Source: Gammaproteobacteria bacterium (GTDB lineage: Bacteria; Pseudomonadota; Gammaproteobacteria; Pseudomonadales; Azotimanducaceae). Taken from it: a stretch of 8,809 nt of DNA. The DNA lies in NCBI GenBank assembly GCA_003476445.1, contig DMUF01000031.1, positions 1 through 8,809 on the forward strand. The letters run 5' to 3'. The translations under genes and the position numbers were made by a program. The notes under the pieces are model-generated. The model was given only the letters and a program-made list of their open reading frames with translations, was not told where the DNA came from and did no database searches. Of the stretch, positions 7,420 through 8,809 are shown piece by piece. The number at the start of each line of letters is the position of its first letter. Position 1 is the first letter of the stretch.

Positions 7420-7424
7420 TCGAC

Positions 7425-8809
7425 ATGCGACTGACGCAGGGCATTCATCGGGCGGTGCAATTGCACGCGGACCACATTGCACTTACGGGTGATGGCGTTC
7501 GCCTCACCTGGCGGGAATTTGCCGATCGCGTCGCGCGGCTCGCCGCGGTCCTCGCCGATCTTGGCGTTGAACGTGGCGATCGGGTTGCCATGTTGGCGGG
7601 TAATGTCCCCGAGTATGTTGAATTCTATTTCGGGGCGCTCTGGGCCGGCGCCGTCATTGTTCCGGTGAATACGCGCTGGGCGTTCCCGGAAAAGGTGCAC
7701 TGCCTGAACGATGCCGGTGCACGGGTGTTGATTGCGGGGCCGGAACACGCGGCCGAGGTGGCCGCGCTGTGCGCGGCGAGCCCGTCCCTGACGAGCGTGC
7801 TCATGCTCGGCAAGTCGTTGTCCAGCCTGCCAGCAGCGCTCGGCGTCAGGGCTCTCGACTACGCCTCCGCGGTCGCGGCAGCCGCGCCGATTCCCGACGC
7901 GGCGCGAAGTGGCGAGGATCTTGCAGCGCTGTTCTACACGGGTGGCACGACGGGTCGTTCCAAGGGCGTGATGCTGTCCCATAACAACTTCATCGCGAAC
8001 AGCATGAACGCGCTGGTGAACCTCGGTATTCGGGACGATTCCGTGCACCTGCATGTCTCGCCGCTGTTCCACGTGGCCGGAGGGTCTCGGGTTTTCACCA
8101 CTACCGTCGCAGGCGGCACGCATGCCACGCTGGAACGCTTCGAACCCGAAGCGTTTCTGCGCGCCATCGAGACCCACCGTGTGACGGTCACTGTGATCGT
8201 GCCAACCATGCTGAATGCGCTCTTGCAGTACCCGGGATTCGACCGCTTCGATGTCTCATCTCTCCGACTGTTAACCTATGGCGCGGCGCCAATGCCGGAA
8301 GCGCTCTTGCGACAAGCCATGGCACGGTTTCCTGGCGTTTCCTTTCTGCAGTCCTACGGTATGACCGAGCTGTCTCCCGTCGCGACCAGTCTGGCGCCGC
8401 GGTACCACGTGTTCGAGGGGCCGGACGCAGGACGCATACGTTCGGCGGGTCGGGCGGTGTTCAATGCCGACGTGGCGATCTTTGATGAGAACGACACGCC
8501 CCTCCCCGTGGGTGCCGTGGGCGAGGTCTGCGTCCGCGGACCCATGGTCATGCAGGGCTACTGGCGTCAGCCGGAGCTGACCGCGGCGGCTCTGCGCAAC
8601 GGCTGGATGCACACCGGCGATGCGGGTTATCTCGATGCCGACGGCTTCCTGTTCCTGGTCGACCGCGTGAAAGACATGATCATCAGCGGCGGCGAGAACG
8701 TGTATTCCGCAGCGGTCGAGAACGTGATCTATGGCTTTCCTGGTGTGCACGAATGTGCCGTGATCGGCATTCCCCATGAACAGTGGGGCGAAGCCGTGCA
8801 TGCCATTGT
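7425..8809 (+). CDS. Acyl-CoA synthetase (AMP-dependent synthetase/ligase), 3' end outside the window
   Basis: The frame stays open from 7425 to the window end, giving 461 complete codons. It is an ANL-superfamily adenylating enzyme that would activate a carboxylic acid with ATP and join it to CoA in the cytoplasm. Landmarks in order: phosphate-binding loop YTGGTTGRSKGV (171-182), PLFHVAGG (213-220), YGMTEL (311-316), HTGD with ribose-binding Asp399, and the hinge DRVKDMIISGGENVY (413-427) opening the mobile C-terminal domain. The family is normally about 510-550 residues, so perhaps 50-90 residues are missing, including the catalytic lysine region. The opening MRLTQGIHRAVQ is typical of fatty-acyl-CoA ligases of this group and supports the chosen start. 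Substrate could be medium- or long-chain fatty acid or an aromatic acid; sequence alone does not decide. It diverges from the DUF188 gene with a 54-base gap. Confidence 0.92.
   Translation, partial: MRLTQGIHRAVQLHADHIALTGDGVRLTWREFADRVARLAAVLADLGVERGDRVAMLAGNVPEYVEFYFGALWAGAVIVPVNTRWAFPEKVHCLNDAGARVLIAGPEHAAEVAALCAASPSLTSVLMLGKSLSSLPAALGVRALDYASAVAAAAPIPDAARSGEDLAALFYTGGTTGRSKGVMLSHNNFIANSMNALVNLGIRDDSVHLHVSPLFHVAGGSRVFTTTVAGGTHATLERFEPEAFLRAIETHRVTVTVIVPTMLNALLQYPGFDRFDVSSLRLLTYGAAPMPEALLRQAMARFPGVSFLQSYGMTELSPVATSLAPRYHVFEGPDAGRIRSAGRAVFNADVAIFDENDTPLPVGAVGEVCVRGPMVMQGYWRQPELTAAALRNGWMHTGDAGYLDADGFLFLVDRVKDMIISGGENVYSAAVENVIYGFPGVHECAVIGIPHEQWGEAVHAI

Noticed and set aside
7389..7424. Earlier in-frame ATG starts (7389 and 7398) for the synthetase
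   Set aside because: Neither has a ribosome binding site, and the added residues do not fit the usual N-terminus of the family; 7425 has GAGGGA five bases upstream.
6921..8177. A 418-residue version of the DUF188 protein starting far upstream
   Set aside because: The extra N-terminal part is antisense to the synthetase gene, has no family likeness, and the true start at 7370 has a good ribosome binding site and the conserved family N-terminus.
8271..8801. A 176-codon open frame on the minus strand opposite the synthetase
   Set aside because: It is antisense to strongly conserved ANL motifs and shows no recognisable domain.

Overview
The window looks like ordinary chromosomal DNA from a G+C-rich Gram-negative bacterium, most likely a gammaproteobacterium. 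The support is a complete TamA/TamB pair (needs an outer membrane), a DUF6279-type lipoprotein with a clear lipobox, a YaiI-like DUF188 protein very close to the enterobacterial one, and codons strongly biased to G/C in the third position. The genus cannot be told. No phage, transposon, CRISPR, tRNA or rRNA signal was seen. Coding density is very high and no gene-free stretch reaches 300 bases.

Layout: (1) Bases 1-25 are a perfect inverted repeat whose two arms each contain a consensus DnaA box. (2) On the + strand, 42-1705, a class I glutamine amidotransferase and an outer-membrane lipoprotein are joined by an ATGA stop/start overlap. (3) They run tail-to-tail into a minus-strand group, 7370 down to 1719: DUF188/YaiI, then tamA, then tamB. 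tamA and tamB also share an ATGA overlap. (4) A 54-base divergent gap separates this group from a + strand acyl-CoA synthetase starting at 7425, which runs off the right edge without its last C-terminal residues.

Together: TamA (outer-membrane Omp85 barrel) and TamB (inner-membrane-anchored periplasmic beta-rich bridge) form the envelope-spanning translocation and assembly module, linked to assembly of some outer-membrane proteins and to phospholipid transport. The amidotransferase is predicted to be cytosolic with an unknown acceptor. The lipoprotein is predicted to be periplasmic and of unknown function. The synthetase would activate a carboxylic acid, probably a fatty acid, to its CoA thioester.

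I see no convincing new multi-gene system. The points most worth a second look are the twin DnaA-box palindrome at the left edge, the strictly paired cysteines of TamB, and the tight coupling of an amidotransferase to a lipoprotein carrying four L-[ST]-x-x-Q motifs.
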